NCBI GenBank assembly: GCA_963930655.1
Contig: OZ005610.1
Span: forward strand, 67,001 to 131,000
Origin: Myrica gale
Taxonomy: Eukaryota; Streptophyta; Magnoliopsida; Fagales; Myricaceae
DNA: 64,000 bases
Direction: 5' to 3'
In this document: positions 34,400-44,768 of the stretch, piece by piece
Layout of the letters: each line of letters begins with the position of its first letter
How positions within the stretch are numbered: the stretch's first letter is position 1
Notes under the pieces: generated by a model
What the model was told of the DNA's origin: nothing
Databases searched by the model: none
Seen by the model: the letters and a program-made list of their open reading frames with translations, nothing else
Position numbers and translations under genes: made by a program

Positions 34400-36258
34400 A
34401 TTCTGGGCTTCAAGTTCCGGAGGTAGTATTTTCCTCAACTATGCGGCATGGGGGACCACTGGCAACGCATGAATGGCTTAACTGCACTTCAATTTTTGCA
34501 ATCTAGAAGGCAAACATTTGGAATGTAGTTAGAAGGCAAACACTGATGTTAGTTTATCTAACGTATTGTGTAGTTAGATTGCATTTGGAATGTTGTACGG
34601 ATGGTAAGTAATGTTTGTGAATGACTGACGGCGTGTTTCCATGGACTTGCGATTTCTCATTGCAACCAACCCAACAAGGAGATACATGTAGTTGGATAGC
34701 CTCTTTCATTGTCTGGGTGTCTTAATGCTTGGGTGGCTTCAGATGCAGTCGTTTAACTAAGCCCCTGCTTAGCTAATATGTTATAGTTATACCCCCTTGG
34801 GATGTAATCTGAACGAAGCATGAAAGCAGGTCGCTGCAAGGCCATTCTTTGTCGATTATTCTTATTACTATCGTCACGAATTAAAGAAGCACCAAGAACT
34901 CTTGGCTTGTTGATTACAAACAAATGAAAAAAAGAAGTCCTCTTGGCTTGTTGGAACTTTGTGTGAGTATCCGAGAGAAGGTTAATATACTGGAATCAAA
35001 TCATGAGTAGAGTTTTAACTAACAATGCAATGTTTATGAGTGCTTTGACATTCTCAACAGTGAACACGTCCCTCTAACTCCATGACAGCTGGATTAGAAC
35101 CTTCAATTTTTTTAGAGGTGGGAATTGTCGATGGCTGCTCTGAACAGTTAGTTGAACTTGCAATGTTAACATACATGATTCTTATTGCGCTTGTATTCCT
35201 GTAGCGAGCTTGACAAATTACCCTACCAAGACTATTTCTCAATATAAAATGTAAAGATATCACTCAATTTAGAAGCTTAAACTTATAAGTTTTGGGTTCA
35301 ATTATGCTATATTAATTACTCACGCTTGTCACCTCTTTTTTAATGTGGGACTCAACTTGTTTACACTCTCAGATATACTTAGAAAAAAAAAATTACACTC
35401 TCAGATATGCATATTCAACAAATAAGAAGCGAAATCATTCTTTTGCAGCAGTGTTCTTTATTGTAGCAGTAGACAGTCGCTTTGTCCAGAAGTGTCATGG
35501 GTCCTACTCTTGGAAGTAATTCTTGGGGCGAGTAATAAATTGCCCAAGTGAACCAGAAAGCACATTCCAGAATTGCTCTCCCTAGTCCCTGTACTGTAAA
35601 GTCCAGCTTGAAAAATCTATAAACCTTCGTTTTTCATGACAGGGAACGTTGCGTGACTTGCTCTTTTCCTCTGTAATTTTTCTCCCAAAAATTGCCCCTT
35701 GTAAACGGGATACCAGACGTGACTGAGTGAATATTTTGATCAAACTCTTATTTTTTGGAGGATCTTGGTTAAACTGTTACTTGTGAACATAATGTTCGAT
35801 TAGGTTAGTACCGTCTTCATTTAGTAACGCTTGCTTTCTAACCTCAATATTTGGGTGTCTATAATCTCGTCACATTTTGATATCGTCTTGTTCTTTATTC
35901 ATCTTTAGGACGCTTACTCAATTTATTTCACTTCCAGAATTCTAATGGGTCGGATATCTTGGAGATTGAGGGAGATGCTAGAATTAACGAGGGTGTGCTT
36001 AAGCAGTCCTGCAGAAAAATTAACACCTGCAGCATCTGATGCTTTGAGCCAACTCGAGGAATATAGAGGTTGCAGGATTGACAGACAATTAACATCAATG
36101 CTTGAAACATGCAAAAATTGCAAACGGAAGATAGGCTACTTAATTTTTATTTATTTTTTGTTAGAGATGTTTACACTGTTATTAAACACAACTTCAAACA
36201 ACTACCGTAATCCTGCATCTAATTTGTATCCTCTTTTATGTTACCTTTAGATATATGA
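34400..36258. other. Intergenic region between GH17 and KCS-like genes
   Basis: The two genes converge here. The first 400 bp are presumably 3' UTR. Around 35930-36040 one + frame reads NGSDILEIEGDARINEGVLK and then QSCRKINTC before a stop, which has coding character but no partner exon; it may be a gene relic. Nothing else is seen. Confidence 0.5.
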
Positions 36259-38020
36259 CTAGACCTCAACCCACGGACTCTGCTTGGGCTTCCCATTATT
36301 CTTAAGAGCCTTCCAAACAACACTATTACACTTGAACCCCGACCCGAAAGCTATTTGCCAGATTCGATCGTTGCTCTTGATCCTTGAGTTTGCCTCCAAG
36401 TAAGCCAATTCATACCAGACACTACTACTCGAAGTGTTCCCGAATCTCTCCAGCGTTTTCCTTGACGCCTCCATGTACTCCTCAGTGAGCTCCAAGTTCT
36501 TCTGTATCTCGTCCAGCACTATCTTGCTTGTTGCCAATATGCAAATGTGCTCGAAGGCAAGCTTGTAGTCAGGAATATAAGGCTTCGTTTTCTTCTTCTT
36601 AAAGACCAAATTGGTGAAGAAATGCAGTTGTTCAGAAACAGGTAGGACCAGCGGCCCAAGAGTGGTGATGTTTGCCTTGAGTGCATGGCCTCCCACCTCA
36701 ATCACGTCTTTGCTCACCGAGATACCTTGCCTTCCTTCTGCATCTGCCTTCAAATGTATGCTTTTAAAGCTCCTTTCGTCCACGGCTTTGTGCGTTCGAA
36801 CAAGCTGTATGCGAGCGACATTCACCAACCGTTACATACATAAGAGTAATTGTAAACAGGACATGAGTATTTATAAACACCTGATGTAGATTATAGCGAA
36901 GTGGCCACAAAATGTTGCACCTGCTTGAGTTCATACTTGGAGCGCCATCTATCAAGGCGGAAGCTTGAGAGCAACATGGCTGCGGCCCCCATTCGGAAGA
37001 AGCAATTTGGAAGGAGCATGTCAACCTCTTTCCCGTTGTACCACGTGTAGGTCACGGCTTCTGAGCTCACCACTAGAGCATAAGAGCCCGGATAGGCAAG
37101 TAAAAGGTCTCTAGCTAGATCGATGGCTATAATTCCAGCAGCACAACCCATGCCACCAAGGTTAAAGCTATGAATATTGTGCTTAAGTTTAAAATGGTTT
37201 ATTACCATTGAGGAGAGCGATGGAGTGGTGTTTAGGACTCCACAGTTCACGACCAGAATTTTTATGTCCTTTGGGCTGATTTTGGTGGCAGAAAGAAGGC
37301 GCTTTATCGCACCAAACATGACGGTTGCTGCTTCTTCTCGGCCATCCTTGAGGGTAATTTTGTGCCCAGGGCGGAAGACTGCTCGAGGCATGTAGGTCTC
37401 ATCGCCTATGCCAGAATTCTTGAGAACTCGTTGCTGAAAGTTAATGGCAGTATCACTAAAATTGCCAGATTTTCTTGCTAACTCAACGAACTCCTCCTTG
37501 GAGACCTGTTGTGTACGTGCAATATTGTGTTTGGGATTAGTACTTTTATCGATTAAAATTGGTACTAAACAAACTGCATCTCATAGTGAAGTACTACAAT
37601 AAATATAGCCATATATATAATATAGGAGCTTACCTTAAGCTCATTTGGCGGGCGATAACAAGCAAAATCAACTAAATAAACAGACCGAGGTGTCAAATGG
37701 AAATAAACATATAGAACAAATCCCAATAGTCCCGCGACAAATAGAGCACCCGCAGGATCGCTTGTGAACTTTCTATTAATTAACTCGACCCCGAACCCGA
37801 AGACCACTATTAGGAGTGGCGCAACCAAGAAATAAAAGCTGTAACTCAAGAGATAACCGTAACCAAGCTTCACGTATTTCAGATTAACCGAACTAAGAAA
37901 ATCTGGCAACCCAGGCCGGACCTTCACGGAGAAATAAAAAGATCCAGCATTGGGCCCCGATTCCTCAACATCCCGATTCACAATTCCCGTTGAAAATTGC
38001 TCCTGCTCGGATCTTGCCAT
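36259..38020 (-). CDS. 3-ketoacyl-CoA synthase-like protein lacking the catalytic His
   Basis: Three exons on the minus strand, 38020-37634, 37505-36921 and 36804-36259, 505 aa. Two N-terminal membrane segments (about 55-80 and 90-110) precede a FAE1/CUT1-type condensing domain. The family elongates very-long-chain fatty acids in the ER. The nucleophile is in [10 protein letters not shown] (Cys250), and the Asn of RFGNTSSSS (Asn447) is kept. The family motif CIHAGGR, which carries the catalytic His (His391 in FAE1), reads CILATSK here, Leu414. Its spacing to the Asn is the expected 33 residues. The C-terminus SPWVEV is a few residues short of the usual CIDRYPV end. The frame is otherwise open and splice sites are good. 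It is probably catalytically impaired or dead, possibly a partner subunit. Confidence 0.88.
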
Positions 38021-38539
38021 GGCAATGCAGTTGTGAGTTCAGCAATCAATATTATGCTATATGTGACAGTGACAAAAGATATCCCTTGGACGAATAAAGC
38101 TGGGTGAAACACAATATTAGTGCTAGCTAGCTAGTAAATGAGTGTATGGTTAGAGGGAGAGATTGCACCAAATTTGAAAGAGAAGATCATGTGAAGAATA
38201 GGCGTGCAACTGGAGATATATATATATCAATGGGGAAAAGTCTCATGATAATCCATTCAAGTTACGTTAGTAATGATCTAAAGTTAGAGCAGTAAAAGTA
38301 GTAACTGAAAGTAGCTAGGCTCTGTCTGCATGAATCATAAAAGCAGCGGATTTCTAGCACTAGAGGAACTTGTGCGTGCGGTGCTGTAGTGATGATTAAT
38401 TTTCGATCCTTCTTCCTTTTGTACTCGATCGTGTTTTCTAAGCTTGAGTAAACAACAATCTCACCTAACACGTGAGTACTCTTAAGTCCACATTCATCAC
38501 CAGCTTATAACAAAATACTCGTTTGCTTAAAAATTAGGA

Positions 38540-39330
38540 GTTTTTTTTTCCTTAATAATACGTTAGGCTTTCATTGCATTGAATCCAAAGGACAAGATAC
38601 AATAAAAATCAAGAACAACAAACTCAAGCACGCATGAGCAGGTTGCAAAAAGGGCTAGCAGGATCGATAAACCGCAAATGCTTCATGCTGGGCAGAGAGA
38701 GCGGGTGGCGGGAAACGGTAGATGGCACCACCAGAACCAAATAGGAGCCAACGCTAAAACTAAGCACAAATGCAACCTAGAGAAACCAAAACAAAGCCCA
38801 CAAAAGGGCGGCAAGGCCACTAAATGGCCAGGGAAGCCCCCTCAGGGCAGCAACAAACTGACACAAACACAACAGGAAAGGAAAACGCAGCTGAATGCAA
38901 CATGGTGGCCGAAACCAAGGCGGCGCGTGGGATTCACGCGCCACTAGAGGGACACTGGAAGTCCAGATCTGGCCAACCGGAACGTCTGAAACTATTGGTT
39001 TTGTCGAAAAACGCCGAAAATAGCCCAAACAACAAAGAAAAAGGCTCGGCGCGTGATGGAGAGTGGGGTTATCGGCGGCGGACTGGTGCAGAAACAACCA
39101 GTCGGAGGAGCTGAGTCTGATGAGCTAGGGCGTGGCTTCCGAGAGTCAACAAAAACGTCGGGATTTAGCTTCCACTTCATTGAACAAAAACAAAAGCACA
39201 CAAGACAACCGGAAGGCAAGAGGGGTGGGGAGGAGAGGGCAAGAAGGAGAGGGGGGTGGGATGAGCCGGAGCTCCTCCCGCCGCCGGAGAAGGTGAGGGA
39301 AGGGAGGTTACTGCCATCTGGGGCCAAGAT
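38540..39330 (-). mobile_element. GC-rich retroposon-like segment
   Basis: A poly-T run (38540-38549) followed by about 780 bp of unusually GC-rich sequence in AT-rich surroundings looks like a retroposed element in minus orientation with its poly-A tail at the left. Reading frames on both strands are long for their size (up to 111 codons) but show no known domain. It ends near a GGAG/CCGCCGCC-rich stretch. No clear target-site duplication was found. It could be a LINE 5' or 3' part or a captured UTR. Confidence 0.45.
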
Positions 39331-39749
39331 TAATTATTGGTTTGTCCTAGCTAGATGCTACTGATATTGTGGACTGCCAATGCCAAGTAAAAAAAGAATT
39401 AATTACTCCTCATCATCACTCAGTTGCGCCTCCATTACGTCCCCTCCCCCACCCCAAACTGATTAAACAAAAAAATAATAATTATCTGCTTTGTTTAATT
39501 CTAACGTGATCTGGTCCGTCTATCTGAGTAATTTTCAGGCAATTACCCATTGGACTCGGTCATCATCGAAAAATTAAGATAGCTGATCAGAGGAGGTTTG
39601 TGTCTACCTAAAGTTAGGCCCAAGCCTGCCAAGCCCTTGGACCTTTACGAAACGGCCTCACGCGTGCTTCTAGGCATTATTACCCATGATGTATGTACTT
39701 CGTAATCATTTCACTCACCTTCTGTGGATATTTTGTTTTTCCGCACCCT

Positions 39750-39773
39750 CCCCCCCCCCCCCCCCCCCCCCCC
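39750..39773. repeat. Poly-C tract (24 C)
   Basis: An uninterrupted run of 24 cytosines ends 26 bp before the predicted ATG of the HMA-domain gene. Length may be unreliable because such runs are hard to sequence. Confidence 0.85.
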
Positions 39774-39799
39774 GTGGCTGTATATAGGTCTCATGATCA

Positions 39800-40466
39800 A
39801 TGATCGCACACACTATGCTTTCAACCTTTGCACAAGCAGTTGAGCTTGTATTGCTTCCTGCTCGGGCATCGGGCAATATTCTTTCCGACTCTGGAGTCAT
39901 AGAGGTGTATATTTCCTTTAAACTTTCGTCGTTTGTCTGCTTCATATATATTGTTTTCCAACAAAAAAATCGCTTTGGAAATTCTACGAATATCTTGCAG
40001 GTAGTTGAGTTGAAAGTGCGTCTACACTGCAAAGCATGCGAGAAAGCAGTTCGCAAAGCCTTGTGCAAGATAAGAGGTAGGTAACCGAAAAATTAAAGAA
40101 AGACACGCAAAAAAGAAGCAAGCAAGAAAACATCAACACAAAATTCAGATCTCGTAAATTAAGACATAAGACAATGCACATGCACTTCAATTGCAACTTG
40201 CAAGCACTGCATATACAGACAGAGTAGTGAAGAAACATTTTGAGTGAATCTTGTTTTCTACAGGGGTAACGTGCGTGGAAATAGATGTGGTGTCGAGCAA
40301 GATCACAGTATTGGGCTACATCGACCGCAAAGTAGTGGTGAAGGCTGTTCGCAAGACGGGGAGAAGAGCTGAGGAAAGGACATCAGAATGTCGACGGGAG
40401 AAGCCTACTATACTGCGGCGTGGTTTTGTGTGCATCATCCCCGGTTGGGGTACATTCCAAACTTAA
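39800..40466 (+). CDS. Small heavy-metal-associated (HMA) domain protein
   Basis: Three exons, 39800-39904, 40001-40076 and 40264-40466, 127 aa. The HMA fold covers about residues 36-85: VVELKVRLHCKACEKAVRKA with the metal-binding CxxC, then VTCVEIDVVSSKITVLGYID and VVVKAVRKTGRRAE. These resemble the HIPP/ATX1-like family, which carries copper or other metals in the cytosol or at membranes. The last 30 residues (ERTSECRREKPTIL...) do not match the family as I know it and there is no CaaX isoprenylation box, so the C-terminus may be altered by a frameshift. The start is uncertain: Met at 39800 or 39815. Confidence 0.75.
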
Positions 40467-40646
40467 AAATAAATCCAATGCTTTAGCGATGAAAGGAAAA
40501 CAAAATACCTGCATGAAATGTCGAGAATCTTTGAATTGATCGGTTGTGAGTTCTCTTGCCAATATTGTCGACAAAATAATATTAATGATATATATCAGGC
40601 TGTCCGAATGCTGTGTGAAAGTTGAGAATTAATGTACTAAAATAAA

Positions 40647-40955
40647 GTTTGACTGGGTGACTATGAAAAATAATGAAGGGTACAGGGACAATGAAGTCTA
40701 TGTCCAATCGCGATAATTAAAGCTTGACTTGACTCTCCTTATTAATTGACATGGCAAATTACTGCCACAGGATTGGGTGGAGTTAAAAATCTCACGTGTT
40801 TGACTGGGTGAGGGTGACTATGAAAAATAATGAAGGGTACAGGGACAATGAAGTCTATGTCCAATCGCGATAATTAAAGCTTGACTAGACTCTCCTTATT
40901 AATTGACATGGCAAATTACTGCCACAGGATTGGGTGGAGTTAAAAATCTCACGTG
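40647..40955. repeat. Tandem duplication of about 151-158 bp
   Basis: Two nearly identical copies, 40647-40797 and 40798-40955. The second has a 6-bp GGGTGA-type gain near its start and one substitution. It is non-coding, downstream of the HMA gene. Confidence 0.9.
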
Positions 40956-41618
40956 CCCATCCGGATCCTTACTATTCGAATAGAATCCGGATCCATAATT
41001 GAAGGCATTCAAGAGAACCCTAAAAGAAGCCAGTGTCAAAGTAGTATCATGAGGATTGACGAATATCTTTTTACCTAACTAGCTGGCTAGTAATTTATAT
41101 TTGTAACCCCGATATGTCAATATATGTAGACACTAGAGTCTTCAATCGGATATTATATGCTGCGTATCTTTTTGACGCTTACAATATGGATGAAGCTAAC
41201 ATTGAAGCTCATTTGAGCCGCATCCCCATCAGGATTTCATTGTCTTGAAACGAAAAGAAAGTTGCTCTCTTCTTGAATCCCCATGATTGAGCTTCAGCTC
41301 TTTTAATTCACCATTGTCTTCGATCAGTCTCCTGCCCGACAACAAAGAATGCCGAACCGAACCAGCTACAACGGGAATGCTGGACTAGATAGTGGATCGA
41401 GCTGAAGAGCCCCTCTGTGTTGGGTATATGGTAAGCGAGAAAACATGCCTCTGTTGTTAAGACTTAGCAACACCAATCAAACTCTTGATTTAGCTGTAAA
41501 CATACTAAATCTTGAATCTTTTTATTGCCAGACAATCAGTAGAGAAGATGGAAAGCCTATTTTCCAACGTATGGGTCGATCGTTCTATTTCAGGGTTAAA
41601 TGCCAATTATAACAACCT
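40956..41618. other. Upstream region of the PPR gene
   Basis: No gene is seen. A CCGGATCC-containing inverted pair (GGATCC...ATTCGAATAG...GGATCC) occurs around 40966-40995. The remainder is AT-rich and probably holds the PPR promoter. Confidence 0.4.
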
Positions 41619-43484
41619 ATGGCAATGACGTTTACATGGCCACAATTTGGATCATCTGTCATGCATCCTTCGATGATTAGACGGTTCTCATCAACTGCTG
41701 GTCTTACCATATCAATTCCAGCGATTCACTGCAAGATCAGAGACTTGGTATGTCTAGGACGATATCACCAAGCTTTGGAATTATACAAACAAGAGCTCCA
41801 TCCATCAGCTCTCCATGCCACCATCTCCATTCTTCCTTCAGCCATCAAGGCATGCTCCTATGCTCGGTCCCAACGTTCTGGCCTTCAGCTTCACTGTATG
41901 GCACTCAAGACTGGTAGTGTTTCGGACTCAGTAGTATCCAATTCTCTCATTGCAATGTATGCCAAATTTTTTATTGTTGAAGCCGCACGTCAGATGTTCG
42001 ATTCAGTGCCCTATAGGGACACTATCACCTGGAACTCCATGATAAATTGCTATTTGCAAAATGGACATTGCCTCCAAGCTTTAGAAATGTTTGAGGAAAT
42101 GCATTCACGTGGTTTTGGACTGAAGCCCGAGTTAATTGCCGGCATAATATCAGCTTGTGCGCGTACCGGAGAGTTCAGTTTTGGGAGACAAATACATGCC
42201 CTTGGTATTGTTCATGGAAGGATCATGGATTCTGTCTTTTTGTCAACCGCTCTGGTTGATTTTTACATGAGGTGTCACAACTCATTTGTGGCTTTACTTG
42301 TTTTCCGAGGGATGGAGGTGAAAAATGAGGTGTCATGGACCGCCGTGATTTCCGGATGCACAAGTAATCGAAACTATGATTTGGCGATAGATTGCTTTCA
42401 CGAAATGGAGGTTGAGGGGATTAAACCCAATCAAGTAACGTTACTGGCAGTCTTACCAGCTTTTGCACAGTTCGGCTATGTGCAGCGTGGTAAGGAGATG
42501 CATGGCTTTGCTTTCCGTCGTGGCTTTGATTCGAATCATCATTTTTCGGCAGCTCTCATACACTTGTATTGCAAACGACCGGAAACTTCGCGTTATGCCC
42601 AGAAAATTTTCGAGAGGTCGGTTGTTAGAGATGTTGTGATCTGGAGTACAACTATTGGGAGCTATGCTCGAAGTGGTAATAATGCCAAAGCGATGAAGCT
42701 TTTTAGAAAAATGCGACTGGAGGGAATCGAACCCAATGACGTTACTCTACTGGCCATACTTTCTGCCTGCAGTAGTGCATCTTCATTGAACCATGGCCGT
42801 GGAGTCCACGGCTATATCTTGAAATCTGGCTTAAACTTTGACATTTTCGTTGGGAATGCACTAATAAATATGTACTCAAAGTGTGGTTGTCTCGTGGATT
42901 CACGTCAAAGTTTCAGAGAAATGGCTATTAGAGACTGCACTTCATGGAGCACATTGATCAGCTGTTATGGTCTTCATGGTCGTGGTAAAGAAGCTTTGCA
43001 ACTCTTTCATGAGATGCAAGGGAGAGGGGTGGAGCCGGATGCAATCACTCTCCTTGCTGTTTTATCCGCTTGCAACCATACTGGCCTTGTCGAAGAGGGA
43101 CAAAAAATCTTTGATCATTTAGTGAAAGATGGTAAAATACTTCCAACCAAAGAGCATTATGCATGCCTTATCGATCTCCTTGGAAGGTCAGGGAAGCTTG
43201 AGGATGCATGTGAGGTTGTAAGGAGTATGCCCATGAAACCAAGTACACGAATTTGGAGCTCGTTGGTATCTGCTTGTAAGGTCCATGGAAGATTGGAAAT
43301 GTCAGAGAAATTAGCGCAACGGCTTATCCAATCAGAACCTGATAATGCCGCCAATTATACGTTGCTGAGTGTGGTTTATGGTGAAGCTGGTGATTGGGAT
43401 GGGGTAGAAGAGGTGAGGAGACTCGCAAGGGTACAGGGTTTGAACAAATGCTACGGATTCAGCCGAATTGAGCTGAAGAGCTAG
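41619..43484 (+). CDS. Pentatricopeptide repeat protein, PLS class with E domain
   Basis: Intronless 621-aa protein, as is usual for this family. From about residue 70 to 520 it is built of PPR repeats of about 31-36 residues, with signature pieces such as DTITWNSMINCYLQNGHCLQ, EVSWTAVISGC, DVVIWSTTIGSYARSGN, NALINMYSKCGCLVDS and CTSWSTLISCYGLHGRGKEA. The end (EHYACLIDLLGRSGKLEDAC to the stop) is an E/E+ motif without a DYW domain. The N-terminus is basic and Ser/Phe-rich, fitting mitochondrial import. Such proteins bind organelle RNA, often for C-to-U editing. It resembles At4g31070; that match is from memory. Confidence 0.92.
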   Translation: MAMTFTWPQFGSSVMHPSMIRRFSSTAGLTISIPAIHCKIRDLVCLGRYHQALELYKQELHPSALHATISILPSAIKACSYARSQRSGLQLHCMALKTGSVSDSVVSNSLIAMYAKFFIVEAARQMFDSVPYRDTITWNSMINCYLQNGHCLQALEMFEEMHSRGFGLKPELIAGIISACARTGEFSFGRQIHALGIVHGRIMDSVFLSTALVDFYMRCHNSFVALLVFRGMEVKNEVSWTAVISGCTSNRNYDLAIDCFHEMEVEGIKPNQVTLLAVLPAFAQFGYVQRGKEMHGFAFRRGFDSNHHFSAALIHLYCKRPETSRYAQKIFERSVVRDVVIWSTTIGSYARSGNNAKAMKLFRKMRLEGIEPNDVTLLAILSACSSASSLNHGRGVHGYILKSGLNFDIFVGNALINMYSKCGCLVDSRQSFREMAIRDCTSWSTLISCYGLHGRGKEALQLFHEMQGRGVEPDAITLLAVLSACNHTGLVEEGQKIFDHLVKDGKILPTKEHYACLIDLLGRSGKLEDACEVVRSMPMKPSTRIWSSLVSACKVHGRLEMSEKLAQRLIQSEPDNAANYTLLSVVYGEAGDWDGVEEVRRLARVQGLNKCYGFSRIELKS

Positions 43485-44346
43485 CTTGTAGAGCATCTAT
43501 AAGATTGTCATGTGATGCTTTTCGGTTGAAGACGAGGGACATGCAAAGAATTCTGCCCGTCAAAAATAACTTAATATCTAAATTGACAAAGAATTCTAAC
43601 GAAATGTGTAAATTACATTAAAAAATAATGATTTAAATGTTAAGTCTCAAGACTATAAAGTGCATTTTGCATTTGTCTAACATGCATGCGAGTGGAACAC
43701 CTATATGCTCACCTATAGGATATATATTGACATAATAAATTACAATATGCACAGTCAACTAGTTTAAAATATCAAATTGACTATCAGCGATCGTATTTAT
43801 GACTGCATATTATGTTTAATATTTTTCTAACTTATCCCTTGATTCCCTTCATCCCAAATCAAAAAGACTACTATTGAGACCTTGGAGGGAGGGGTAAGTC
43901 ATATTAAAATGTTTAAATAATTAGTTAGGAAAAAAAATATTAATCTAACATAACAAAAGGGTAGATGTAGGATTGATTTTTTCTTTCTTCTTTTTTCATT
44001 AATATGTTAAACATTACACATTGTTATCTTCCTAACGAGATGAAACACGGATCAAGAAGGTCACTAATTATTAAAGTATTTCCTGAAAATCTGCCGCATC
44101 AGTTGTTTCAAAAACCATCAAAATAACTGCCCGGAAAAAAAAATTATCAAAGGTTATGTGTCTTTTGTTTTTTCCTAAGCTCAAGGGGAAGGTGTCGTAC
44201 TGTCGTTTGCGAAATGAAGCAGAGCACTACATGGAAACGCTGCGTCTTGGAGAATATTTTACGCCGACGGCCGACAGTTTCAAAAAGAGAGAGACACACA
44301 CAGAGTCTATTCGCTAGGGTTTAGGGATTTGGGGGATTCGAGAGAG
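43485..44346. other. Intergenic region, PPR to uS17m
   Basis: AT-rich, no gene seen. The last 100 bp are purine-rich (GAGAGAGACACACACAGAG) and are likely the 5' leader of the ribosomal protein gene. Confidence 0.5.
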
Positions 44347-44768
44347 ATGAAGCAGGTGGTGGGTATGGTGGTATCGAACAAGATGCAGAAATCGGTGGTG
44401 GTGGCGGTGGAACGGCTGTTCCAAAACAAAGTCTACAACCGCTACGTCAAGCGAACGTCGAAGTTCATGGCCCACGACGATCACAACCAATGCAACATCG
44501 GAGACCGCGTATTTCTCTTGCTTTCTTTAAAGCGACGCCGTTTCTCTCTCGCTCTTTCTCTCTCTCCCCCTTATATCTCTATCTCAGAAATTCACTAGAT
44601 AATTGATCAATGAAATATCAGGTCAGATTGGATCCATCAAGGCCACTGAGCAAACGAAAGCGTTGGGTTGTTGCTGAAATCCTCAAGAAAGCTAGAATTT
44701 ATGAACCGCCCTCCTCTGGTTCTCGACCACCATCACCACCTTCTTCTACTGCAACCTCCTCCTCCTAA
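44347..44768 (+). CDS. Ribosomal protein uS17, mitochondrial type
   Basis: Two exons, 44347-44508 and 44622-44768, 102 aa. It starts [20 protein letters not shown] and continues with [22 protein letters not shown] and, after the intron, [20 protein letters not shown]. These are the OB-fold and 16S rRNA-binding segments of bacterial-type S17. The short form without a transit extension and the sequence match the nuclear gene for mitochondrial uS17 (Arabidopsis At1g49400). The C-terminal 20 residues are Pro/Ser-rich and variable. The ATG at 44347 is the first in frame and begins the conserved block. Confidence 0.9.

Noticed and set aside
35945-36250. 101-codon frame between GH17 and KCS-like genes
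   Set aside because: No recognisable family; another frame of the same stretch looks more coding but stops early. At most a relic.
38678-39364. Overlapping long frames on both strands
   Set aside because: High GC lowers stop frequency; none has a known domain, a plausible start context or splice sites.
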